NCBI GenBank assembly: GCA_035513345.1
Contig: DATKCF010000083.1
Location: 1 to 40,319, forward strand
Source: DATKCF01 sp035513345
Lineage (GTDB): Bacteria > Gemmatimonadota > Gemmatimonadetes > Longimicrobiales > RSA9
Direction of reading: 5' to 3'
Length of the DNA: 40,319 nt
Part shown: piece by piece, positions 15,247 through 22,178 of the stretch
How positions within the stretch are numbered: the first letter of the stretch is position 1
Layout of the letters: each line of letters opens with the position of its first letter
Translations under genes and position numbers: made by a program
Notes under the pieces: generated by a model
The model's input: only the letters and a program-made list of their open reading frames with translations
Databases searched by the model: none
What the model was told of the DNA's origin: nothing

Positions 15247-16533
15247 ATGTCGTTTTCCGTAGTGCTCGCCTATTCGGGCGGACTCGACACGTCGATCATC
15301 GTGCCATGGCTGCGTGAGAACTTCGAGGGCGCGAAAGTCATCTGCATGGCCGCGGACGTGGGTCAGGGCGAGGAGCTGACCGGCCTGGACGCCCGAGCCC
15401 GTAAACAGGGTGCGTCTGCGCTCGTGGTGGAGGACCTGCGTGAGGCGTTCGTCAGAGAAGCGATCTTCCCGACGCTGCGTGCCGGCGCGATCTATGCCCG
15501 CAAGTATCTGCTCGGCACGTCGATGGCGCGACCGATCATCGCGCGGGCGCAGGCCGAACTCGGTCTGAAAGTCGGCGCTTCGGCGCTCGCGCACGGCTGC
15601 ACGGGCAAAGGCAACGATCAGGTCCGGTTCGAGCTTACGTACGCCGCGTTCGCGCCCGCGCTGAGAGTGATCGTACCGTGGCGGGAGTGGGACATCCGGT
15701 CTCGCGAGGACGCCATAGCGTATGCTGCGGAACGCAACCTCCAGATAGCGGTGACACGTGAGAAGATCTACTCGCGCGACCGCAACCTGTGGCATGTGTC
15801 GCACGAGGGTGGACCGCTCGAGGATCCCGCGAACGAACCGACGCCCGACCTGTTCCTGATGACGACATCGCCGGAGGACGCGCCGGACCGTCCCGAGTAC
15901 GTCGAGATCACCTTCGACGCCGGCTATCCGATCGCGGTCAACGGCGACATGCTGTCGCCCGTCGCGCTCATCGAGCGGCTGAACGAGATCGGCGGCGCCC
16001 ACGGTGTCGGCCGCGCCGACATCATCGAGGACCGCCTTGTCGGCATGAAGTCGCGCGGCGTGTACGAGACGCCGGGTGGCACGCTGCTGTACACGGCGCA
16101 TCGCGAGCTCGAGCAGCTCGTGCTCGGGCGCCGCACGCTGTCACTCAAGGACCAGCTGGCGGCGAGGTATGCGGACCTCGTGTACGAGGGTCGCTGGTGG
16201 ACGACCGAACGCGAGGCGCTCGATGCGCTGGTCGACCGTACCCAGCAATGCGTGACCGGTGCCGTTCGCCTGAAGCTGTACAAGGGCAACGCGATCATTG
16301 CCTCGCGCACGAGCCCGTACTCGATGTACAACGAAGCGCTCGCATCCTTCGGTGACGGGTCCGGCTACGACCACGGCGATGCGGAAGGCTTCATCAACCT
16401 GTTCTCGTTGCCGACGCGTGCGGAAGCCGATCAGCGACGCCGCATGGAGCAGGCGGCTCGCGACGGCAACGCGGCGCCGAACCCGCCGGCCGGCTCGTCG
16501 ATTCGCGCAGCGCTCGAGCACAGCAACGCGTGA
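15247..16533 (+). CDS. argG: Argininosuccinate synthase
   Basis: 428 residues, ATG 15247 preceded by GGAGA at the right distance. It joins citrulline and aspartate with ATP. The PP-loop is VVLAYSGGLDTSIIV at the N-terminus. Further motifs are GTSMARPIIARAQ, ALAHGCTGKGNDQVRFE, WRE WDIRSREDAI, DRNLWHVSHEGG, and the C-terminal ASRTSPYSMYNEALASF. The C-terminal ~40 residues (TRAEADQRRRMEQAARD onward) are a low-complexity tail. The substrate citrulline requires ornithine carbamoyltransferase, whose gene (argF) is absent from this cluster. Eleven nt separate it from argD, and its stop abuts the argH start. Confidence 0.96.
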   Translation: MSFSVVLAYSGGLDTSIIVPWLRENFEGAKVICMAADVGQGEELTGLDARARKQGASALVVEDLREAFVREAIFPTLRAGAIYARKYLLGTSMARPIIARAQAELGLKVGASALAHGCTGKGNDQVRFELTYAAFAPALRVIVPWREWDIRSREDAIAYAAERNLQIAVTREKIYSRDRNLWHVSHEGGPLEDPANEPTPDLFLMTTSPEDAPDRPEYVEITFDAGYPIAVNGDMLSPVALIERLNEIGGAHGVGRADIIEDRLVGMKSRGVYETPGGTLLYTAHRELEQLVLGRRTLSLKDQLAARYADLVYEGRWWTTEREALDALVDRTQQCVTGAVRLKLYKGNAIIASRTSPYSMYNEALASFGDGSGYDHGDAEGFINLFSLPTRAEADQRRRMEQAARDGNAAPNPPAGSSIRAALEHSNA

Positions 16534-17963
16534 TGGGCGGAGACAGGGTCAGCGGGACGGAGGGCGGGGAAGGGCATCGGCTGTGGGGCGGCCGCTTTGC
16601 GGCCGGCCCGGCGCCGACACTGGACGCGCTGAATCGCAGTCTGCCGATCGACGAACGGCTGTGGCAGGAGGACATCGAGGGAAGCCGCGCGTGGGTTGAA
16701 GCGCTCACGCGTGTGGGCGTTCTGAGTGAGGACGAGGCCGCGACGCTCGATCGGGGCCTCGCCGCCGTTCACGAGCGGATCGCGCGGGAAGGCGCCGCAT
16801 CGCAACCCGACGAGGACATCCACACGCTGGTCGAGCGGCTGCTGTACGAGGAAGTGGGCAACGTCGCCGGGAAACTGCACACCGGCCGCTCCCGCAACGA
16901 CCAGGTCGCCACCGACACCCGACTCTGGGCGGTACGCGCGATCGGGCGGACCGGCGAGGAGATCGCGGCGCTGCAGAGCGCGCTCGCGGACCAGGCGAGC
17001 GCGACGATCGACCTGCTCATGCCCTCCTACACGCATCTCCGGCGCGCCCAGCCCGTTCGTGTCGCGCACTGGCTGCTCTCGCATTTCTGGGCGCTCCAGC
17101 GGGACCGAGAACGGCTCGAGAACGCGATCGAGCGGACCGCCGTTCTTCCGCTCGGCTCGGGCGCGATCGCCGGCTCGGGCTTTGCCGTCGACCGCGAGCT
17201 ACTGCGTGCACGGCTCGGGTTCCGCTCCGTGTCGCCAAACTCACTCGACGCGGTGGGCGACCGCGACTGGATCTGCGAGATCCTCTTCGTCGTCGCGATG
17301 ACCGGAACGCACCTGTCGCGGCTGGCCGAGGACCTCATCATCTTCTCGACCGACGAGTTCGGGTTCGTACGACTGCCCGAGGCGTACACGACCGGATCCA
17401 GCCTGATGCCGCAGAAGCGCAACCCGGACGGCCTCGAGCTGGCACGCGGCATGGCCGCGCGCTTCATCGGCGATGTCACCGCCGGTCTCTGTATGCTGAA
17501 GTCCGTGCCGTCGGGATACAACAAGGATCTGCAGGATGACAAGCGTCTGCTGTTCTCGTCGCTCGATGCCCTGATGACCCTGCTGCCCGCGACGCGTGAA
17601 ACGGTGGCCGGTCTCGAGTTCGACAAGGTCCGTCTGGTTGAAGCGTTGCGAGACGAGAGCCTGATCGCGACCGACCTGGCCGACGAACTGGTCCGGCGAG
17701 GCGTTCCGTTCCGCGAGGCGCACGGCGCGGTCGGCCGTCTGATCCGACAGGCGGAGCAGGTTGGCGTCTCGCCCGCAGCGCTCGACGATGACGCATGGGC
17801 GCAAGCGCACCCGGCTTTTCTGGTCGGCGGCCGTCCCGCGTTCGATGCCGAGCGGTCCGTCGAGGCCCGTTCGGTGGCTGGCGGCACGGCTCGTTCCGCG
17901 GTACTCGCGCAGCTGGACCTCGCGCAGTCCGCCCTGAGTCGGGGTCGGTCGCGCGCGCGCTGA
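16533..17963 (+). CDS. argH: Argininosuccinate lyase
   Basis: 476 residues from ATG 16533, whose A is the last base of the argG stop; a GTG at 16530 is an alternative. It splits argininosuccinate into arginine and fumarate. Motifs: HRLWGGRFAAGPAPTLDALN, EDIHTLVERLL, KLHTGRSRNDQVATDTRLW, MPSYTHLRRAQPVRVAHWLL and the signature TGSSLMPQKRNPDGLELARG, holding the catalytic Ser loop. The first ~15 residues (GGDRVSGTEGGEG) precede the conserved start of the family. Last gene of the arg cluster; a hairpin follows about 30 nt after the stop. Confidence 0.95.
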   Translation: MGGDRVSGTEGGEGHRLWGGRFAAGPAPTLDALNRSLPIDERLWQEDIEGSRAWVEALTRVGVLSEDEAATLDRGLAAVHERIAREGAASQPDEDIHTLVERLLYEEVGNVAGKLHTGRSRNDQVATDTRLWAVRAIGRTGEEIAALQSALADQASATIDLLMPSYTHLRRAQPVRVAHWLLSHFWALQRDRERLENAIERTAVLPLGSGAIAGSGFAVDRELLRARLGFRSVSPNSLDAVGDRDWICEILFVVAMTGTHLSRLAEDLIIFSTDEFGFVRLPEAYTTGSSLMPQKRNPDGLELARGMAARFIGDVTAGLCMLKSVPSGYNKDLQDDKRLLFSSLDALMTLLPATRETVAGLEFDKVRLVEALRDESLIATDLADELVRRGVPFREAHGAVGRLIRQAEQVGVSPAALDDDAWAQAHPAFLVGGRPAFDAERSVEARSVAGGTARSAVLAQLDLAQSALSRGRSRAR

Positions 17964-17993
17964 CGCCGCCCGGCGTCGTCGCCCGCAAAATAT

Positions 17994-18017
17994 GGCCGGC
18001 CCACGCTTTGCCCGGCC
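17994..18017 (+). terminator. Candidate terminator of the arg operon
   Basis: GGCCGG (17994-17999) pairs with CCGGCC (18012-18017) around a 12-nt loop, followed by TCTTTCC. It overlaps the -35 element of the putative rpiA promoter. Short stem, modest T-run. Confidence 0.4.
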
Positions 18018-18036
18018 TCTTTCCGTCCCGTACATT
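18008..18036 (+). promoter_or_regulatory. Candidate rpiA-rpe promoter
   Basis: TTGCCC at 18008-18013 and TACATT at 18031-18036 with an ideal 17-nt spacer. A start near 18043 would give a leader of about 23 nt to ATG 18066, with AAGG as the ribosome site. Confidence 0.48.
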
Positions 18037-18065
18037 CAGCGGATGGGCGTACGCAAGGTCTCGCA

Positions 18066-18788
18066 ATGGTGGACGAGGTTTCCCGTTTGACGCAGGCGGA
18101 TCAGCTCAAGAGGAAAGCCGCGGAGCGGGCGGCCCGTTACGTCGAGTCCGGCATGCGACTGGGTATCGGTACGGGTTCGACCGCGAAGCATTTCGTGGAC
18201 GTGCTGGCGGAGCGGCTGCGCGCTGGCACGCTCGAGAACATCGTCGGCGTGCCGACGTCGAAGGAGACCGAGGCGCACGCGCGTGAGTCGGGCGTGCCAC
18301 TCACCACGCTGGACGACGAGCCGAGTCTCGACCTCGTCGTCGACGGCGCCGACGAGATCGGACCGGGCCTCGATCTGATCAAGGGCCACGGCGGCGCTCT
18401 GCTATGGGAGAAACTGGTCGCCGGCGCGGCGAAGCGGTTCATCATCATCGCCGATCACTCGAAACTCGTGAACCGGCTCGGCGTCAGGATGGCGCTGCCC
18501 GTCGAAGTCGTGGCGTTCGGCTGGTCCACGCACCTGCCGTTCCTCGCCCGCTTCGGCGCACGTCCTGTCCTCCGCGAGAGAGACGGCCAGCCGGTCCGCA
18601 CCGACAGCGGCAACTACGTCATCGATTGCCACTTCGAGGGCGGCATCTCCGACCCGGTCGGTGTGTCGACCGCGTTCAAGGCCAGAGTCGGCATCGTCGA
18701 GACCGGCCTGTTCATCGGCATGGCTGACACCGCGATCATCGCCATCGATAACGGCATCCGCGTACTCGAGCGAAAGTCCGAGCAATGA
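18066..18788 (+). CDS. rpiA: Ribose-5-phosphate isomerase A
   Basis: 240 residues. It interconverts ribose 5-phosphate and ribulose 5-phosphate. Motifs: MRLGIGTGSTAKHFVDVLAE (phosphate-binding GTGSTA), VPTSKETEAHARESGVPL, LVVDGADEIGPGLDLIKGHG, where the conserved Asp and Glu act at the active site, ALLWEKLVAGAAKRFIIIAD and DHSKLVNRLG. The loop GGALLWEKLVA is normally GGGGALLREKIVA, a small variation. The stop overlaps the rpe start by 4 nt (ATGA), so the two pentose-phosphate enzymes are coupled. Confidence 0.95.
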   Translation: MVDEVSRLTQADQLKRKAAERAARYVESGMRLGIGTGSTAKHFVDVLAERLRAGTLENIVGVPTSKETEAHARESGVPLTTLDDEPSLDLVVDGADEIGPGLDLIKGHGGALLWEKLVAGAAKRFIIIADHSKLVNRLGVRMALPVEVVAFGWSTHLPFLARFGARPVLRERDGQPVRTDSGNYVIDCHFEGGISDPVGVSTAFKARVGIVETGLFIGMADTAIIAIDNGIRVLERKSEQ

Positions 18789-19708
18789 CAGTCAAGCTGT
18801 CGCCATCGATCCTGTCGTCCGATTTCGCGAATCTCGGTGCCGCGGTACGCGAAGCCGAAGCGGCCGGCGCCGAGTGGGTCCATGTCGATGTGATGGACGG
18901 CCACTTCGTGCCGAACATCACCATCGGTGTTCCCGTCGTCCGGTCACTCAGGAAGGCGACACGACTGCCGCTCGACGTTCATCTCATGATCGAACGCCCC
19001 GAGCGTTACATCGAAGCGTTCGCGAACGCGGGTGCCGACATCATCACCGTGCATCAGGAAGCGACCGTCCACCTGCACCGCGCCGTCCAGCAGATCCGGT
19101 CTCTGAGCAGGAAGGCCGGCGTGGCCATCAACCCCGGCACGCCGGTGGGCATGCTCGATGAGATCCTGCCGTACGTCGACCTCGTGCTCGTGATGAGCGT
19201 GAATCCCGGTTTCGGCGGCCAGGACTTCATCCCGACATCGCCCGCGAAGATCGGGACAGTCCGCGATGCGCTCGACCGACTCGATCGTTTCGACGTCGAG
19301 ATCGAAGTCGACGGCGGCATCTCAACCGCCACCGCCGCGGGCGTAGTTGCCGCCGGCGCGAGCGTTCTCGTTGCGGGTTCGGCGATATTCAACGACAGGG
19401 CGAGCGTGGCGGAGAACGTGGCGAAGCTTCGCCGGCCATCGACCCGACCCCGGCCGGGGTGGCGGAACGGCAGACGCAGCGGACTTAAAACGGGATCAGG
19501 TAAAGGCAGCGTCGAGATGATCGAGAATTACCACGCGGCGAACATCAAGACGAATCTCGCTCCGCGATCAACCGCAGGAAAATCCCGCTCGAAGAAGGCC
19601 ACCGATGAGGAAGGCGCGGAAACGCCCAAGCCTCGCCGTGGGGCCTCGCCGCGCCGTCGGAGCAGCAGGGCCAGGTCCGGTAGCCGACGCGGCGAGCCCG
19701 AAGCCTAG
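18785..19708 (+). CDS. rpe: Ribulose-phosphate 3-epimerase with a foreign C-terminal extension
   Basis: The first ~217 residues are a normal Rpe: LSPSILSSDFANLG, WVHVDVMDGHFVPNITIG, PLDVHLMIERP, HQEA, VLVMSVNPGFGGQ and EIEVDGGIST carry the metal and catalytic residues. It interconverts ribulose 5-phosphate and xylulose 5-phosphate. Enzymes of this family are ~220 residues, but here the frame runs on to a TAG at 19706-19708, 307 residues in all. The extra part is read through the 5' half of the tRNA-Leu gene and then through island DNA, giving a very basic tail (PRRGASPRRRSSRARSGSRR). The native stop was probably lost with the insertion, or there is a frame error near 19435. Core function certain; the extension may or may not be tolerated. 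Confidence 0.9.
   Translation: MTVKLSPSILSSDFANLGAAVREAEAAGAEWVHVDVMDGHFVPNITIGVPVVRSLRKATRLPLDVHLMIERPERYIEAFANAGADIITVHQEATVHLHRAVQQIRSLSRKAGVAINPGTPVGMLDEILPYVDLVLVMSVNPGFGGQDFIPTSPAKIGTVRDALDRLDRFDVEIEVDGGISTATAAGVVAAGASVLVAGSAIFNDRASVAENVAKLRRPSTRPRPGWRNGRRSGLKTGSGKGSVEMIENYHAANIKTNLAPRSTAGKSRSKKATDEEGAETPKPRRGASPRRRSSRARSGSRRGEPEA
19453..19490 (+). tRNA. tRNA-Leu(UAA), 5' half only (interrupted gene)
   Basis: GCCGGGG (19453-19459) is the 5' acceptor strand. The D-arm is GCG, a loop with GGCAGA, CGC. The anticodon stem GCGGA (19479-19483) and full loop CTTAAAA (19484-19490, anticodon TAA) follow. The next bases should be TCCGC but are CGGGATC. The missing 3' half is at 22128-22171. This copy cannot give a mature tRNA unless the intervening 2.6 kb were removed. 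It overlaps the extended rpe frame. Confidence 0.85.
19481..19490 (+). repeat. attL-like core, left copy
   Basis: GGACTTAAAA, covering part of the tRNA-Leu anticodon stem and its loop. The right copy, GGACTTGAAA, is at 22118-22127 and differs at one base. Confidence 0.6.
19517..19708 (+). CDS. Small very basic hypothetical protein (island)
   Basis: 63 codons from ATG 19517, with AAAGG about 10 nt upstream, ending at the TAG of 19706. It begins MIENYHAANIKTNLAPRS and ends in an Arg/Ser-rich tail (PRRGASPRRRSSRARSGSRR). The same frame is continuous with rpe, so it may be only the read-through tail of that gene. In its favour are the ribosome site and its end six nt before the next start (ATG 19715), as in an operon. 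No family recognised; a basic nucleic-acid-binding tail is possible but unproved. Confidence 0.3.
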   Translation: MIENYHAANIKTNLAPRSTAGKSRSKKATDEEGAETPKPRRGASPRRRSSRARSGSRRGEPEA

Positions 19709-19714
19709 AGAGAG

Positions 19715-20964
19715 ATGACGCTCGTTTCAAGCGCGGACGCTTCACCTCACCAGCCGCTCAAGAAGAAGATCGAGCAGGGCAGCGATTTCTATCACGGGCG
19801 TCCGGACGGCGTGCCCGAGCCGGTTTTTGAATTCCGCCTTGACTACGACTTCCATAAGTACGACGTGACCAGCCTAAGCCGCGTATTCGGCAAGGGTTCC
19901 TGGGAGGTCGTTGATATGATCTCCGCGATGGTGCATGAGATCGATCCCGAAACAACGAGCATGTATGAGTCGGGCGGGCGCGAACCTCAGCATGGACGCA
20001 TGCGGCACGGCATCACGAGCAAGTTCCATAGCTATGGGCAGCAACTCGGCTGGCACGCGCTCTTTCTCGCAGCGGGCCAACTCCTGGCATCGTTCCCCAT
20101 CACAGAGGACTCCTGGCACGACGATACATGGAGCGAGTGGCTTGGCCGGTCTCTACTTACCCGTGGCGACAGTCTCTGGCTTTCCGACGGCACGGACAGA
20201 ACACCTCTTGATACGCGCGAAATTCTCCTTGCCTTGAGCAAGGGAAGAAGGGTCTCGCCGTCACGGGGGATCAGGACAAGCTCCTTTCTCTGGCTGGCAT
20301 CACGGGCTCCCAACTCGGCAAGGAGCTTGTCGTCCAAGGCCGATGGTTTTCCGCGGATCACGTACGTGTCGAAATATCCTCTGCCCTCGTCGCGCCGGCC
20401 AAAGGCGCAAGGCTCGCCCGCAGGGTCCTGCGGGACGAGCCGCTGGTCGCATGGCTACCGGTGTTCCATGAGACAGAGGATGACGACAAGTACCGACGTG
20501 GCGCCAAGAAGGACTACACGCCTTGGATTGTTTGCCCGTCTGGAGAGTTGCGCCTCGACGCAGATGACCCGTACGGCGTGTCGGTCGCGAACTACAGACC
20601 CCGGCTTGCGCGGGTCCATGCCACGCTATGCAAGCTCACCAGTGATGATCCGTTTCACCGACTGTGGCATAACAATCGTGGAACGTTGTGCCTTCGCGCA
20701 GAAGCATGGGGCCGCGATGAAGGGGAAGGCGAGGAAGGTCCTCCCCCGGGGCTGCGACTGCACTGTCGGTCTTCGGTCCTGAGGAAGATCCTCGCTACTT
20801 GTGACCTGGACCTCTTGCTGCTCATAAACGTTCAGCGGCATGAGAGGCACTACCAACATGAGAGCCGCTATACCCACTCCGTTGCGGCCGTTCGCATTGG
20901 CAAGTCACTTGACGTGGAGTACTTCAGGGGCCGCGTGAACCACCTGCACAAACGTCGCTACTAG
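19715..20964 (+). pseudogene. Frameshifted island gene of unfamiliar family
   Basis: ATG 19715 (AGAGAG just before it) opens a frame giving FEFRLDYDFHKYDVTSLSRV, VVDMISAMVHEIDPE, SYGQQLGWHALFLAAGQLL, WLGRSLLTRGDSLWLSDGTD and REILLALSKG, until about 20240. The sense then continues in the -1 frame: KKGLAVTGDQDKLLSLAGI, SADHVRVEISSALVAP, EPLVAWLPVFHETEDDDKY, LHCRSSVLRKILATCDLDLL and HLHKRRY, stop at 20964. One lost base near 20243 explains everything; repaired, the product has about 416 residues. From memory the pattern WHALFLAAG..LL / SLWLSDGTD / SALVxP resembles the C-terminal part of very large ATP-binding proteins found in defence-like contexts. This is a weak recollection, not an identification. 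It could be a 5'-truncated piece of such a gene. Confidence 0.65.
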
Positions 20965-21276
20965 GGCCTGGACCTTCCCCCCAATCCCGCTTGCGCTGCC
21001 TAACGGCCGAAGCGACCCATCATGCCATTCTCCTGCCCCGCCTCCTTCCCCTGTTTCCTTGAGATGAGATGGTCCGCGAGTCTCGGCGGGCGGGCCGCGC
21101 CGTCAACGGTCTTGCCCGCGCCAGGCCGCGCCCACCGGGCTTGCTCTTCTTGGCCCGCCTTGCGGACCGGAGCCCGGCGGGGCGTGGCCGTTTCCCAACG
21201 GTGACGGCCGCGGCTTTTTACTCCCGGCCGGTTCGTCTCGCCGTTCCAAGGAAACCGCAAACGAAGGCGACGAATC
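20965..21276 (+). other. Gene-free stretch inside the island
   Basis: About 310 bases between the broken gene and the DUF2958 gene. Very GC-rich, with CGGGCTTGCTCTTCTTGG-like and TTTTTACTCCCGGCCGG-like segments. A minus-strand frame is open over it but extends into the DUF2958 gene as its antisense shadow. I see no clear promoter or RNA; it may hold the leader of the DUF2958 gene. Confidence 0.5.
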
Positions 21277-21633
21277 ATGGAACTCTTGACTGCACAAGAC
21301 CGGGCCCGGCTTCTCGCCAACGGCCAGCTCCGCCGCCAGGCGGAAACCGAGACCCCCAATCTCAACGTTCTGCCCGTCGTGAAGCTCTTCACGCCGGACG
21401 CGGACTGCACTTGGCTGCTCACCGAACTCGACCCCGAGGACACCGACCGCGCCTTCGGTCTGTGCGACCTTGGGCTGGGTTTCCCGGAGCTGGGCTATGT
21501 GAGCCTGGCCGCATTGTCCACGCTGCGGGGACGTCTGAACCTCCCGGTCGAGCGCGACCGGCACTTCGCCGCTGCCAGGACCCTCTCCGCCTATGCGGCC
21601 GAGGCACGGGCAAGCAAGAGCGTCACGGCATGA
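21277..21633 (+). CDS. DUF2958 domain protein (plasmid/ICE cargo)
   Basis: 118 residues from MELLTAQDRARLLANGQ. Further blocks LNVLPVVKLFTPDADCTWLL, ELDPEDTDRAFGLCDLGLG, FPELGYVSLAALSTLRG, LPVERDRHF and LSAYAAEA cover the whole PF11171 (DUF2958) domain, and length is normal. AAGGCGA lies about 8 nt before the ATG. The function is unknown; members are commonly carried on proteobacterial plasmids, ICEs and genomic islands near partition or conjugation genes. It is the clearest sign that the DNA between the tRNA halves came from elsewhere. It looks intact, unlike its upstream neighbour. Confidence 0.88.
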   Translation: MELLTAQDRARLLANGQLRRQAETETPNLNVLPVVKLFTPDADCTWLLTELDPEDTDRAFGLCDLGLGFPELGYVSLAALSTLRGRLNLPVERDRHFAAARTLSAYAAEARASKSVTA

Positions 21634-22014
21634 TTGCGGACAAACCGATCTGATTTCGCCGCACCCCCCGGAGCGAATCATCCCGGCGGACCTTTGCGCG
21701 ATGACTACATCTTCGTCGGGGAGTACGACATCGGCGAAGACAGCTTCAACCCGACGTGCGATGCCGAGAGCACGCAACTCCGAGACGCGGTCGAAGACAC
21801 CCGCCCGGTGTTTGCCGCTCTCCAAGAGAGGGGCATGTCGATGGCGTCCGGCGGCGGGTCCGCAGGCAGTGGCGGCCATCGCGGTTTCTGGCTCCGGCGG
21901 CGCTATCGTGAAACCAGGCACGGGCAAAGTCCCCGTCGAGGGGTTCGCCCCGGAAGTGCAGGTGTCCTGAGGCGGCTGATTGTGCCGCGACTGTACCGAA
22001 ACCCGTTGGAATAG
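21634..22014 (+). CDS. Doubtful ORF next to the DUF2958 gene
   Basis: 126 codons starting right at the end of the DUF2958 gene. The first part (DDYIFVGEYDIGEDSFNPTCD, LRDAVEDTRPVFAALQERG) looks like protein. The later part (GGHRGFWLRRRYRETRHGQSP) looks like a shadow, while another frame there reads VAAIAVSGSGGAIVKPGTGK. This could be a frameshifted gene fragment. No family recognised and no good ribosome site seen. Confidence 0.25.
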   Translation: MRTNRSDFAAPPGANHPGGPLRDDYIFVGEYDIGEDSFNPTCDAESTQLRDAVEDTRPVFAALQERGMSMASGGGSAGSGGHRGFWLRRRYRETRHGQSPRRGVRPGSAGVLRRLIVPRLYRNPLE

Positions 22015-22117
22015 GGTGGTCCGGGTGGCACACGGCCCGTCGAGACTCGGCGCCGTAAATGTGTTATTCTATAAGCGATTGAGGCATTGAGCGCCGGAAC
22101 CACAAGTGGTCTGGTTT

Positions 22118-22127
22118 GGACTTGAAA
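22118..22127 (+). repeat. attR-like core, right copy
   Basis: GGACTTGAAA, one base different from the left copy at 19481-19490. It is followed directly by TCCGC and the rest of the tRNA 3' half. Read as an anticodon loop (CTTGAAA) it would carry TGA instead of TAA. Confidence 0.6.
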
Positions 22128-22171
22128 TCCGCCGGCTTCCGCCCGTGTGGGATCGACCCCCACCCCCGGCA
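22128..22171 (+). tRNA. tRNA-Leu(UAA), 3' half only (interrupted gene)
   Basis: TCCGC (22128-22132) complements the anticodon stem GCGGA at 19479. A class II variable arm (CGGCTTCCGCC) follows, then the T-arm GTGGG-ATCGACC-CCCAC and the 3' acceptor strand CCCCGGC (22164-22170), which pairs perfectly with GCCGGGG at 19453. The discriminator is A, right for leucine. CCA is not encoded. The T-loop starts with A instead of the nearly invariant T54, as expected for a copy no longer under selection. Confidence 0.82.
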
Positions 22172-22178
22172 TGTCGAT

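Larger units (their letters stand above)
19481..22171 (+). mobile_element. Remnant integrative element in tRNA-Leu(UAA)
   Basis: About 2.6 kb lie between the two tRNA halves. Contents, left to right: a 63-codon basic ORF, a frameshifted ~416-residue gene, 312 bases without a gene, a DUF2958 gene typical of proteobacterial plasmids and ICEs, a doubtful ORF, and an AT-richer 60-base stretch near the right end (TTATTCTATAA at about 22068-22078). The junctions carry GGACTTAAAA and GGACTTGAAA. Integration into a tRNA anticodon loop is a known habit of tyrosine recombinases. Such elements normally restore the tRNA at one end; here neither end does so. No integrase, excisionase or transfer gene is left, so a deletion has probably removed the left part. 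Codon use in 19715-20964 is visibly less GC-biased than in the neighbours. Confidence 0.7.

Noticed and set aside
20461..20964. A separate 167-codon gene
   Set aside because: The frame is open and protein-like well before 20461, back to the join at about 20243, so this is the second part of the frameshifted gene.
21000..21443. Minus-strand 147-codon ORF in the island
   Set aside because: It runs antisense into the DUF2958 gene, is Arg/Ser/Gly-rich and matches no family I know.
19484..22127. Group I intron in tRNA-Leu(UAA), as in cyanobacteria
   Set aside because: The position is classic, but the sequence after the loop shows no recognisable P1 guide or P7 core. The loop is duplicated at the right end, so splicing would not give a seven-base loop. 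The content is that of a mobile island.
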